DNA from: Crossaster papposus
Taxonomy: Eukaryota; Echinodermata; Asteroidea; Velatida; Solasteridae
Direction: 5' to 3'
Assembly (NCBI GenBank): GCA_037893245.1
Contig: JBAIAA010000598.1
Coordinates: forward strand, 352,081 to 416,080
Length of the DNA stretch: 64,000 nucleotides
In this document: one piece after another, positions 19,112 to 29,849 of the stretch
Layout of the letters: every line of letters starts with the position of its first letter
Position numbering within the stretch: the first letter of the stretch is position 1
Made by a program: the position numbers and the translations under genes
Notes under the pieces: generated by a model
The model's input: the letters and a program-made list of their open reading frames with translations, nothing else
Database searches by the model: none
What the model was told of the DNA's origin: nothing

Positions 19112-19629
19112 GTAAAGGCAGTTGAGCACGTTCAAAAGAGGAATCCATGTAGTTGAAAGAAGAGAGTCAAGTGTTGATTTTGTGTACACAGTTGGCCCAT
19201 AGCATTATAATCAACTAAAGTCATTGTGTCATGATAGTGGTTGTTTAATTAACTCTTATCTCTGATGGTGAAATTTATGTATTAATCACTTTCTGTCGCG
19301 CTGTCTGTCGGGTTGTCTTGGTGTGGCTGTCTGTCGGGGTGTTTGTTTGTTTGTTTGTTTGCTAGGAGGATTATGAAATTTATTTGGGAGGAATGTTAAC
19401 GAAACTTGGTGGGTCACAAGGATGATTCCTTTATATTTTTAGATTGATCTGTGGGCAGATTAGAAATCTGGATAACATTTAGGGTGGAAATCTGCACTCT
19501 ACCGAGTAGCCTTTTTCAAGTTTACTCATGTTATTTCCTTATTTGTGCCTTAGCTCTTGAAAATCGGATATAATTTTGACTGCCCCCTCCTAATAGTTTT
19601 TAATATAATAACACATTTCGCTCTCACAG

Positions 19630-19846
19630 AAACTATTGAGGGAGCATGAGGAGAACATGAAGCGCTTTGAGGTCTCGCAACGCCTGGAGCAGGGGCGCAA
19701 CCAGGAGAAAACGCGAACCCGGCTGGAAGCCAGACGGAGGAAGAAGAGAGCGCAGGAGACGGAGAGGATCAAAGGGGATGTGAAGGGACAGGCTGAGGTG
19801 GATGAGAGGCGAACCCAGGACTATCTGAATAACATCCAGAGGCCGG
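19630..19846 (+). CDS. Coiled-coil gene, exon I
   Basis: Acceptor GCTCTCACAG at 19629 and donor GTAAGG at 19847 bound 217 nt (72 codons plus 1). It reads KLLREHEENMKRFEVSQRLE, then QGRNQEKTRTRLEARRRKKR and RIKGDVKGQAEVDERRTQDY, ending NNIQRP plus one base. It ends in phase 1, unlike the other exons. Neither F' (phase 0) nor the proposed exon J (phase 0) fits directly. Either one base has been gained near GGCCGGG or a further exon is missing from my list. Confidence 0.7.
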
Positions 19847-20307
19847 GTAAGGTTTTATAGGATGTGAACCCTCCAGCCACCCAAGACATTATTATAATGT
19901 ACTTTTGTACTTTAGCAGTTGCAATGCACTTTAAAAAACATTATATCAACAGAGGGCGCAATTAAGTTAAGGCTCCAAGTCAAGACAACTCTACTTTCTA
20001 GACTGGGGCTGAGATGGTTAGGGGCCGAGTTTACCTGTACCCTGGACAAAGCTATACCATGTATGATCACCTAATCTTGCCGAAGAAAACAATCTTTGCG
20101 ATTAATGTATGATAAAAAGGTACCTTTATGTGCTGACATCGCAGAAATGTGCACAGAAATCTGCAAAGAAATTAGTCTTGGGCTTAACCAGTTTGCGCCG
20201 GTTGACATATATACACACACAATTTTTCTGAGATTTAAAACGGATGACAAATAAACACATCCCGAGCAAAGCCCCAACAAATTGTTTACTATCCACGGAT
20301 GACGTGT
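19847..20307. other. Intron and left part of a TTAA element
   Basis: TTAACCAGTTTGCGCCGG starts at 20184, the end motif of the TTAA family. About 120 bp of that element follow (GGATGACAAATAAACAC..., then TACTATCCACGGATGACG) before the LINE tail. The rest of the same element is at 34566-34980, beyond the full-length LINE. Confidence 0.65.
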
Positions 20308-23300
20308 TTTATTTATTTATTTATTTATTTATTCCATTTCTTTACCCAGGGTGTGCCCAAACAGTTTAAAACTGGTTTTCATTGGGGCCCTGCATACATC
20401 ATCAAATAAAATAACAGTACATATTATAAATACAAGGATATTACAGGAATTCTAAACATTAATACTAACTCTGATTTACGAGATAGGCGAAAACCCGCCA
20501 AATAAAAAAACCTTTTAGGTGAAAAATAAGAAGGGGAAATTCCTATCCGGCTCCACATTATAGTGGCAACCAAGTTCTAACTCCGTAGGTCAGCGCAATT
20601 GGCATAATATCTAACACTCAGATGGCATGTCGGAGTTCTGATTTAAATGTGCTTAATGAGTCCAATGTTCGCAATTGTTCGGGCAGATTATTCCAAATAT
20701 TTGCACCACTCACAGCGAAACTTGTGGCGTAGCATTCTTTTTTGGCGAAAGGAACTTTCAGTGCCGTGTGGGTTGATTGCCTTGTTTCGCGAATTACTGT
20801 AAGTGGTTTGAAAATATTTGTCATGTACAAAGGAGTCATTTTGTTGATACTTTTGAAGACAAGAATAGCCTTTTTTGACTTGACTCTTTTTGAAAAAGGG
20901 GTCCAATTAAGACGAGCAAACATATCCTCTGAAGGGGTGAGGAAGGTACATTTAAGGATTATCCGCGCGGCTCTTTTGAGACATTTGTTTAAAATATTAT
21001 CGTGAGATATGTACCTTCCTCCCCACACAGTACAACAATACTCTAATGTTGGCATAATTAGACTTACAAATAGTGTGTGCAAGCTGTGCTGAGGAATACA
21101 ATCACGGATTCTTCTTATACCTAATTTAGACACCACATTTTTTCTTACGTATTCGACATGTGGGCCCCAACTTAATGCTTCATCAATAATTACACCCAAA
21201 CATTTATATGACTTCACATTTTCAATACGACTACCAGCAATGCATACATTTAAATTAACATTAGATATTTTCTGCCTAGTACCAATAAGCATGCATTTGG
21301 TTTTGGTGGCATTTAAAGCTAGCTTGTTTTTTCCGCACCAGTTGTGAAAACTAGTAAGAGCTGTATTTAAGCTACTTTCTATTATATTAATGTTGGAGGA
21401 GCTACACGTTAATGTTGAGTCATCTGCATACATAAATAAGTTGCAGTTTGGGGCAATACAAAATGGAAGGTCACTAGTATAAACAATGAATAAAAGTGGA
21501 CCTAGTATCGACCCCTGTGGAACACCAGTGTTTACGGACAGGACCTAATTTGATATGGTGCCGCCAATATTCACAGACTGACTACGTTCACTTAGGTACG
21601 ACTTAAACCAATTTGTTACAGAAGATGACACGTTCATCCTTTCTAGTTTCTTTAGTAAGATTTCATGATCAACACAATCAAATGCTTTACTGAGGTCTAT
21701 AAACACACTGCCTGTAACTTGTCCATTCTCCATGGCCGCAAAACACTTGTTTGTTAAGTCATGTAGGGTGCTTTCAGTTGAGTGCAGGGGTCTAAATCCC
21801 GACTGGCAACTAGGAATCAGATTGTTTTCATCAAGATATCTATATACCGATGAGTGCACCCATCTTTCTAAAATCTTAGAGATAATTGGCAGTATAGAAA
21901 TTGGACGATAGTTACCTGTACTACATTTATCTCCTCCCTTGTGAATTGGTGTTACTAAAGCATGTTTCCAATCTTTAGGGTATCGCTCACATCTTATAGA
22001 CAGGTTAACAATATGAGTTAAAGATTTAATGATATAAGGTGAAGCAATTTTAATCATTTTAACACTAATTCCATCCGGACCTGTTGCTTTCCCAACCGAC
22101 ATAGATGATATTTGCTTTCGAACAAACTCTTCTGTAATGTTAGGTACTACGCAATCTTCATCAACAGAATCAAATATAGAGGCGTCAGTATTGTCATCTA
22201 TATCAAGTTCACGCAAAGGGTAATTTCCAGCAGTACGCTTGCCGATTGTTGAAAAGTGTTCATTTAATGTATCAGCAATGTCGGCGATATTGTCAATATT
22301 TTCCCCATTTGGGGAAGTAATCGAATTTGGTACAGTTTTTTGTTTCTTAGGGAGTACCTCCTTCAGAGTTTTCCACAGCATAGAAGAGTTGCTTTTATTT
22401 TCTTCTATGGCGGATGTGTAGTAATTACTCTTTTTACTGCTGATTTTATTAGTAACATTGTTCCGCAGGTTTTTGTATGAATCCCAATGAATTTGTAAGC
22501 CTGTGTGCTTTGCAATTTTGTGTACACGATCGCGCTGCCGCATAAGTTTAAGAATTTCGCTATCGAGCCACGGAACTGAGGCACCCCGAATGCGTTTGGT
22601 TTTGACTGGCACATGGAGGTTAATAATACTCATAAATATGGAGTACCATATAGACCATGCATTATCCACATCATAACAACCAAAAACATCTTGCCATGGT
22701 GCATTACGGAGATCGTCCGTAAATGCATCACTGTCTATATTTTTTAGACATCGAAAATTTATTGAACGACCTTTCATTTTTGGTGTTTTCCAACTGTGTA
22801 GCCCATAAACAAGATAATGATCACTGATTAGGACTGGTAAAACACCACAGTCCTTTATGAGCTCTGGGTGGGAACTAAAAATGAGATCGATGGTAGTTTT
22901 AGTAGATTCAGTGACACGTGTTGGGTCATGTATGAGTTGCGCCATTTGGAACAAACTAAAGCAAGAAATAATTGGATTTGATTGCATACTATCGTATTCC
23001 TCTGAAACATCACAATTAAAGTCCCCAGTTGTAATAATTTCTTTACATTCACACGAGGCCTTATTAAGGATATCACTCAGTTTTCCCATAAATTCGACAG
23101 AGCTTGAAGGAGGCCTATAAATAGAACTGATAAGCACAGGCTGTCTTTGTTTGCACTTAATTTCAACCCATATACACTCGACATCATATATTTCGAGATC
23201 TTCACGACGAGAGAACATTAGGGTATCTCGAATGTAAATTGCAACACCGCCACCATGTCGGTTCCTGTCTTTTCTGACAATAGAATAATTTGGTAGAGTT

Positions 23301-23717
23301 ATTTCGTCATCAGAGATTGAGGCGTCGCAAAAAGTTTCGTTTAGACAGATGATGTCGAATGGATTTTTAGACATTACAATCTTAAAATGGTCAAATTTGT
23401 TTATGAGGCTTCTTACATTAAGATGGGCGAATGAGAAACCCTCTGAACTTTGATTGCAGATAATACCATCTGTTATGTCTATTTTAGAACCTTGCCTTGT
23501 GGGTTGAGCAGCTCCCTGACCATTTTCAGATGTTGGTTCCACTCCTGGCCTCGATAATGTGTCGGGGCGGGTGCTCTGGTCTGGGATACTGGCTGCCGTC
23601 GTTGATTGAGGTTGATTTGGTGCCGTTTCTGATGGGGATGCGGGTAATACTGGTTGGCCATTAGAAAACCCGTCGGAACATCACGGGTCGCTGTAGTCCG
23701 CTTCGTCAGGACATCAG
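20308..23717 (-). mobile_element. CR1/L2-group LINE, copy 1, truncated by the duplication breakpoint
   Basis: On the minus strand it has the last ~80 codons of ORF1, then ORF2, a 3' UTR and an (AAAT)n tail (TTTATTTATTTA on the plus strand from about 20308). The 5' limit at 23717 is the duplication junction, not a normal LINE truncation. Confidence 0.9.
20618..23542 (-). pseudogene. LINE ORF2 copy 1: endonuclease-reverse transcriptase with one in-frame TAG
   Basis: From MEPTSENGQG (23542) an APE-type endonuclease is seen: FSFAHLNVRSL, IICLNETFCD, GGGVAIYIRD, ISSIYRPPSSS, TGDFNCD and ISDHYLVYG. The reverse transcriptase follows: GKATGPDGISVKMI, HKGGDKCSTGNYRPISILP, QSGFRPLHSTES, FIDLSKAFDCVDHE, GVPQGSILGPLLF and the catalytic YADD. 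A 3-bp insertion relative to copy 2 turns one Lys codon into Asn-TAG (stop at 21545-21547) just before GVPQG, separating the first 665 codons from the catalytic YADD and C-terminal part. Otherwise intact, about 973 codons. CR1/L2-group by its motifs and short-repeat tail. Confidence 0.9.
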
Positions 23718-25261
23718 CGTAACATTTACACAGGGCAGGCTACCCTGCTAAAATAGATTGTGGAGAACACTGACTGGGTAAATCTATGTCATTTTAACAT
23801 CTGTATAATTTGCTTTGATTATTAACAATACAATTTTAACCAAACTTGTCGGTTTTCATGAATCACATATTCACTATACGAAAGCTCAAAAGAATATTAT
23901 GTATACTTCCATGTTTCCAAGATAATTTTGTGACTGTTGCGACTGTTTTATTATCTGTACTTATATTGTTGAAACATGAAATGCCAAGATGCAGAGTTCT
24001 GCGATATTTTTACAGCACATCTAAAAAATGTGGAACACCGAGATAGCTTATCTTGGAAAATTTAGTTGGTCAATTAAGCTTCCGTAGTTTACTGATGGTT
24101 AAACAAAATAAGTTTTGACATTCGCTGTCATCTGTTATCCCTCTGTCATATTAATGGGAGCAGTTCGTCCTGTGACTTGTGCAGCCGTATTAATAAGCTG
24201 TACAGCCTGACATCTCAGTAGTAAGAAGTGGACTTGGGTAAACCAATTAGCTGTAGTGTACAAAGAAAGAAAATATACAGGTATAAATTAAATGCCAAGG
24301 GAATAATGTTGCAACATTAGGTGGCTCTACACTTCCAGAATTGTGAGAGAAAAAACTGACCATTGCGATTTTAGGAAAATTCTACAGAACATTACATTTA
24401 TGCACGTCAAATAGTTCATGACACAATATGTTGTGTACACAAATTACCACCATGAACCAAAGTCAACGGGACAGTCTTATGGGAATGTGTACAACATTGA
24501 TCTGAAAATACCTGTATTGTGGAATTCAATCCTTTGTAAAGGGTACCCTAGACCAACTGATTCTACTGTTCTTTCGAAATATTCAAGTTTTTCTCTCAGA
24601 AAGGACCACAATAATAATGAACAAATCCCGCTGAAAACAAAAATAACATTTTCGCCTAGAGCAATGTTCTCCTAAATCTCACTTAAAACCGTAGTTCTGA
24701 CATTTTCTACACGGATAGTTCACTGATCGTACAGTCTGCGAGTTTATATAATAAATTTAATTATTTACAAAGGATTTTAATGCAATTTTACCCACCATCG
24801 CTGCTGCCACTGTGTCACTCTCGACGGTCTACGGTACGCATGCACGAACTTGCGAATGCGAAGGCAATACAAGTTTCACGGCTCTCTATCCTATTAATGT
24901 ACGCTCGAATTATCCAGTTTGTAGAGATCAGTGGTACCGGGTAACAGTACAATACGCGAAGCAGCGTAGAATACATGCTGTATAAAACTGCTCATAAATT
25001 TGTATCCCTCTGGAATCTGAACCAATCAGAGTGCTCGCATAGAATTCGCTAGCGATTGTCATAGGTTGTGTACAAAACTGAAAACGAATTGTCCAAGTCG
25101 GTAATTTAACTTCGAAATTGGGAACGAGGCAACCGCAACCTCCCCCCTGTATATACCGAGTGGACCGCTATTACCGACTTGGCACCAAGTCTACCCCCGC
25201 ACCAGCCAATCCACGCATGTTCTCTAATATTGTTTGTGTTCAATGGTGGTGTTCTATTCAG

Positions 25262-25456
25262 GAGGATCAAATGGATCGGGAGAAGGAGGCAGATGTCGCC
25301 AACGCCCGATCCAAGATGGCCGAGCTCTGCCAGAAGGAGCGTGACGCCCTGATTGAGGCTCAGCAGAAGGAGTTCCTAGAGCTGGTGTCCAACTCGGGCT
25401 CGCTGTCAGCCGCCAACCTGGCCGAGAGGGAAGAGAAACTGCAGCAGCAACACCAG
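25262..25456 (+). CDS. Coiled-coil gene, exon F' (duplicate)
   Basis: Exact counterpart of exon F at offset 9232, with the same splice signals and no difference that I could see. Joining exon I (phase 1) to F' (phase 0) would shift the frame, so a transcript using both sets in series would not read through. Confidence 0.7.
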
Positions 25457-26674
25457 GTGGGTTAGAAGCCTCACTTGGACAGGGATGTGGCAAATCCAGC
25501 AATGTTTGAATCAATTCTAATTCAGTCTGGGAATCGTGATTTCACTCGGAATCGATTTCGAACATAAACAAAAACCAAACATAAAAGAACCTCAGTTTTT
25601 TATAAAGATGTCATCAGAAGTAACCAGACCTCACCTTTGCGGCACTATCAACAAAAGACGACTGAAAATTGCATCTTGCGACAGGCGGGTCACGTGGAAA
25701 AGAGTGTGGCGCCGGCTGCCTTTGTATTCCACAAATAAAATAGCTCACGTTTAAACAAAAAGACGGCTTTATTATTGTGCTATCAGCTTGATGCACTGCG
25801 TGCTTTTTAAACATTTTAGGATACGTTTCGTTAAAGAATCAGACGTTCTTTGAAGTTGTGTTGGAGTTGGTCAGTCTTTAAAATCATTGCGCAAATACAG
25901 GAATTGCTGCTCGCAGAACTGTAATTGGCTACATCAGAGAATCGATTCCTCGGAAAAAGTGTAATCACGATTCTGATTACGAGTTTGGAATCGATTTTAA
26001 TCAATTCTGGTGTGGAATCACCCAAGCATATAGTCTAGTCCATCACAAATCCCTTGCAAGTCTACCACAAGTTCTCCAGTCCCTATTCAAATTAAAAGCT
26101 GCCCCGCTTCCAGTCACCATACCAAGCTGTTGGAATCTCTCAGTCTCCTAGCCAACTTCAATTAAACATCTTCAATTAGGATAATTAAAGCCATCTAGTG
26201 TCAAATCTAGTAAAACTGTTCAAACTAGCTGGGACAACGGTATTCTCTTGTCATTGGTCATTTCTCTTGTCAGGGATCACGCCCTATTTTATGAAAGAGA
26301 CCGCTTAAAGAGCTGGCTGAGGCCATGAGGGACCTGCCCCTGAAGAAGTCAGTAGATCATAGTGGCCTAGTGATGTCTAGGGGTGGTAAGGGGAGGGTTG
26401 AGTTACTCAGAGGTTACAAACCCCTGTCAGACTGGCCATGAGAGAGAGAAACAGCTCAAGGAGCTGGCTGAGATCATGAGAGAAAGGTCAGTAGATCATA
26501 GTGGCTCAGTAACGGGTAGAAGTAGGAAGGGGCCGAGTCATTTGGATATGGTGAAACGGAGAGGGGGGTGTAAAATCAGATCGTGCAATTAGATCATGTC
26601 TAAGGCTTTAAAAACAAAAGTTTTGATATGCTTTGTTATGCCAATTTAACTGTTTTTATTTATTCATTTATTAG

Positions 26675-26817
26675 TCGCTGGTCCACCAGTACACAGAGGA
26701 TGCCAAGAAGTTCCGGGAGCAGAAGATGAGCCAGATGACCTCGGAGATCGAACGCATCAAGGTGGAGAAGAAGAAACGGAACGAGGAGAGGCGACACAAA
26801 ATGGAGAAAGAAATGAT
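26675..26817 (+). CDS. Coiled-coil gene, exon G' (duplicate)
   Basis: Counterpart of exon G, splice sites ATTAG and GTAAGA preserved, coding sequence unchanged. Confidence 0.7.
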
Positions 26818-27816
26818 GTAAGATGTATTTTGTATTGTTTATTTGAACCTCATCTTTAAGGCACTTGATCTTCAGTAGATCTCTTAACCTTGGTGTAGGT
26901 GTCTGACGATCGATAGTCGGTCACTAACAGTAGCCACTTGCTAGCACCCGCACATACTGTTGAAGCACGAACAGTGACCTCGTGTTGTGAGGCTACAATC
27001 TGAAAATCAGTTGGTGCTTGCCAAATGTCTTGGCACAACTGTTTGTTTTAGCTTTATTTTTTCTTGTTTTGTCACTGGATTTTCAGCGATGGCCTTGTAT
27101 TTGATTTAAGATGGTATTTGGATACAGTATTTGGTTGCAGAGGTTATGTTTCACACGGATAGAGAGCTGGATAGTGCGGCTACATTCTCAATGTATCAAT
27201 ATAAAAGTAGTAGGCTTAATGCCTGTTGGTATCACTTCACAGATGTGCATATGCTTCCAACTGACAACTATATAAACTGCCCAAAAAGGCTTTAGTGTCC
27301 ATCGCGACCATGAGCATCGGACGTTATAATTATCGCATAACCGACTATAAATCTGGGGAGCTTTCGTGTGATTTGGCGCGGTATTAATCAATATTCATAA
27401 ATACCTAGGACAGTTTAGGCATTCCTATTGGTCGAGAGCCCGTCACGTGGCCGGTATTAAACGGACAATAAAGACATGGCTGGAAGTGTTTAAAACCAGC
27501 TGGCAACAAAACAATGTCACGCGATGTCGCATTATACTCGTCCCCAGGGCTTACTTTATTTCCAACTGTACCTCGTCTCTAATATGAAGAGCGGTAGTGT
27601 TGGGCGCGTACATCTCGACACCCTAGGAACAAGGTTGCCAATGGCAGTAATAGTCTGGTTCATAGTGAATACGCTTTATTGCATGTATTGTGTAGAGCGA
27701 CAGAGGCGGAAACATGTCATTTGACATTGCGAAACACCAAAATTGACTTGCGAAAATTTTGGGGGATTTTCAGGGTTTTTTTTGCTGAATTTTACAAAAA
27801 GGTATTTATGAATGAG

Positions 27817-27971
27817 AATAAATGTGTGTTCGGTCGGTATTAATCACTCTGTTTAATACCGCTTGGAGTTTGGGTGCTGATAATTACCCTTGCTTCGGCT
27901 CGGGTAATTATCAGCACCCAGACTCCAGCGGTATTAAACAGTGATTAAAACCTCTCGAACACACATTTATT
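27817..27971. repeat. 155-bp inverted repeat, duplicate copy
   Basis: Copy of 18585-18739 within the segmental duplication. Both arms are retained. Confidence 0.8.
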
Positions 27972-28186
27972 CCCTTATTAGGAAACGTCTCAAATGCTTG
28001 AAACATTTCATTTGGGATCAAAAGATGTTTTGGAGAACGGCAGGGAACACCGCAGATTCCAAGTCATTGGCTGTTCCCATTGGGAACAACGAATCTTCTT
28101 GATAGGAAGATCCAATGTTCCAAACGGAACGTTCCGAAAGAAACAAGAACGTTCTGACTTTTCAGACGTTGTTGTCACTATTACAG

Positions 28187-28343
28187 GACTTTGGAGTCGG
28201 AGCTTGAGATGGACCGCTTCAGAGACGATCACCGTCGGCAGGAACGCGACGAGCAGAGAGCGAGGACTCTGGAGGAGCAGGAGAAAGAGAGACGACTACA
28301 GCAAGAACTGCAGCAGCTGGATGGCAACAAAGAGGCTCAGGCG
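28187..28343 (+). CDS. Coiled-coil gene, exon H' (duplicate)
   Basis: Counterpart of exon H, same acceptor TTACAG and donor GTAAAG, unchanged coding sequence. Confidence 0.7.
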
Positions 28344-28861
28344 GTAAAGGCAGTTGAGCACGTTCAAAAGAGGAATCCATGTAGTTGAAAGAAGAGAGTC
28401 AAGTGTTGATTTTGTGTACACAGTTGGCCCATAGCATTATAATCAACTAAAGTCATTGTGTCATGATAGTGGTTGTTTAATTAACTCTTATCTCTGATGG
28501 TGAAATTTATGTATTAATCACTTTCTGTCGCGCTGTCTGTCGGGTTGTCTTGGTGTGGCTGTCTGTCGGGGTGTTTGTTTGTTTGTTTGTTTGCTAGGAG
28601 GATTATGAAATTTATTTGGGAGGAATGTTAACGAAACTTGGTGGGTCACAAGGATGATTCCTTTATATTTTTAGATTGATCTGTGGGCAGATTAGAAATC
28701 TGGATAACATTTAGGGTGGAAATCTGCACTCTACCGAGTAGCCTTTTTCAAGTTTACTCATGTTATTTCCTTATTTGTGCCTTAGCTCTTGAAAATCGGA
28801 TATAATTTTGACTGCCCCCTCCTAATAGTTTTTAATATAATAACACATTTCGCTCTCACAG

Positions 28862-29078
28862 AAACTATTGAGGGAGCATGAGGAGAACATGAAGCGCTTT
28901 GAGGTCTCGCAACGCCTGGAGCAGGGGCGCAACCAGGAGAAAACGCGAACCCGGCTGGAAGCCAGACGGAGGAAGAAGAGAGCGCAGGAGACGGAGAGGA
29001 TCAAAGGGGATGTGAAGGGACAGGCTGAGGTGGATGAGAGGCGAACCCAGGACTATCTGAATAACATCCAGAGGCCGG
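28862..29078 (+). CDS. Coiled-coil gene, exon I' (duplicate)
   Basis: Counterpart of exon I with the same phase-1 end. In the duplicated gene this would be the set adjacent to the downstream exon J. Confidence 0.7.
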
Positions 29079-29415
29079 GTAAGGTTTTATAGGATGTGAA
29101 CCCTCCAGCCACCCAAGACATTATTATAATGTACTTTTGTACTTTAGCAGTTGCAATGCACTTTAAAAAACATTATATCAACAGAGGGCGCAATTAAGTT
29201 AAGGCTCCAAGTCAAGACAACTCTACTTTCTAGACTGGGGCTGAGATGGTTAGGGGCCGAGTTTACCTGTACCCTGGACAAAGCTATACCATGTATGATC
29301 ACCTAATCTTGCCGAAGAAAACAATCTTTGCGATTAATGTATGATAAAAAGGTACCTTTATGTGCTGACATCGCAGAAATGTGCACAGAAATCTGCAAAG
29401 AAATTAGTCTTGGGC

Positions 29416-29539
29416 TTAACCAGTTTGCGCCGGTTGACATATATACACACACAATTTTTCTGAGATTTAAAACGGATGACAAATAAACACATCCCGAGCA
29501 AAGCCCCAACAAATTGTTTACTATCCACGGATGACATGT
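29416..29539 (+). mobile_element. Left part of the TTAA element interrupted by the LINE (copy 2)
   Basis: Same TTAACCAGTTTGCGCCGG start as at 20184. It matches the first ~120 bp of the uninterrupted relative at 45783, up to TATCCACGGATG. Confidence 0.7.
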
Positions 29540-29849
29540 TTTATTTATTTATTTATTTATTTATTCCATTTCTTTACCCAGGGTGTGCCCAAACAGTTTA
29601 AAACTGGTTTTCATTGGGGCCCTGCATACATCATCAAATAAAATAACAGTACATATTATAAATACAAGGATATTACAGGAATTCTAAACATTAATACTAA
29701 CTCTGATTTACGAGATAGGCGAAAACCCGCCAAATAAAAAAACCTTTTAGGTGAAAAATAAGAAGGGGAAATTCCTATCCGGCTCCACATTATAGTGGCA
29801 ACCAAGTTCTAACTCCGTAGATCAGCGCAATTGGCATAATATCTAACAC

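Larger units (their letters stand above)
14486..23717 (+). repeat. Segmental tandem duplication, copy 1 (9232 bp)
   Basis: The sequence from CGTAACATTTACACAGGGCA (14486) to GGACATCAG (23717) is repeated directly and immediately at 23718-32944. The offset is 9232 up to the LINE, shrinking to 9227 by two small indels. Bases CAG occur at both pre-duplication edges (14483-14485 and 23715-23717), giving 3-bp microhomology. By hand I noticed roughly four substitutions in the first 5.8 kb and about a dozen differences in the 3.4 kb of LINE. It carries coiled-coil exons F-I and a LINE cut off inside ORF1. Confidence 0.95.
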
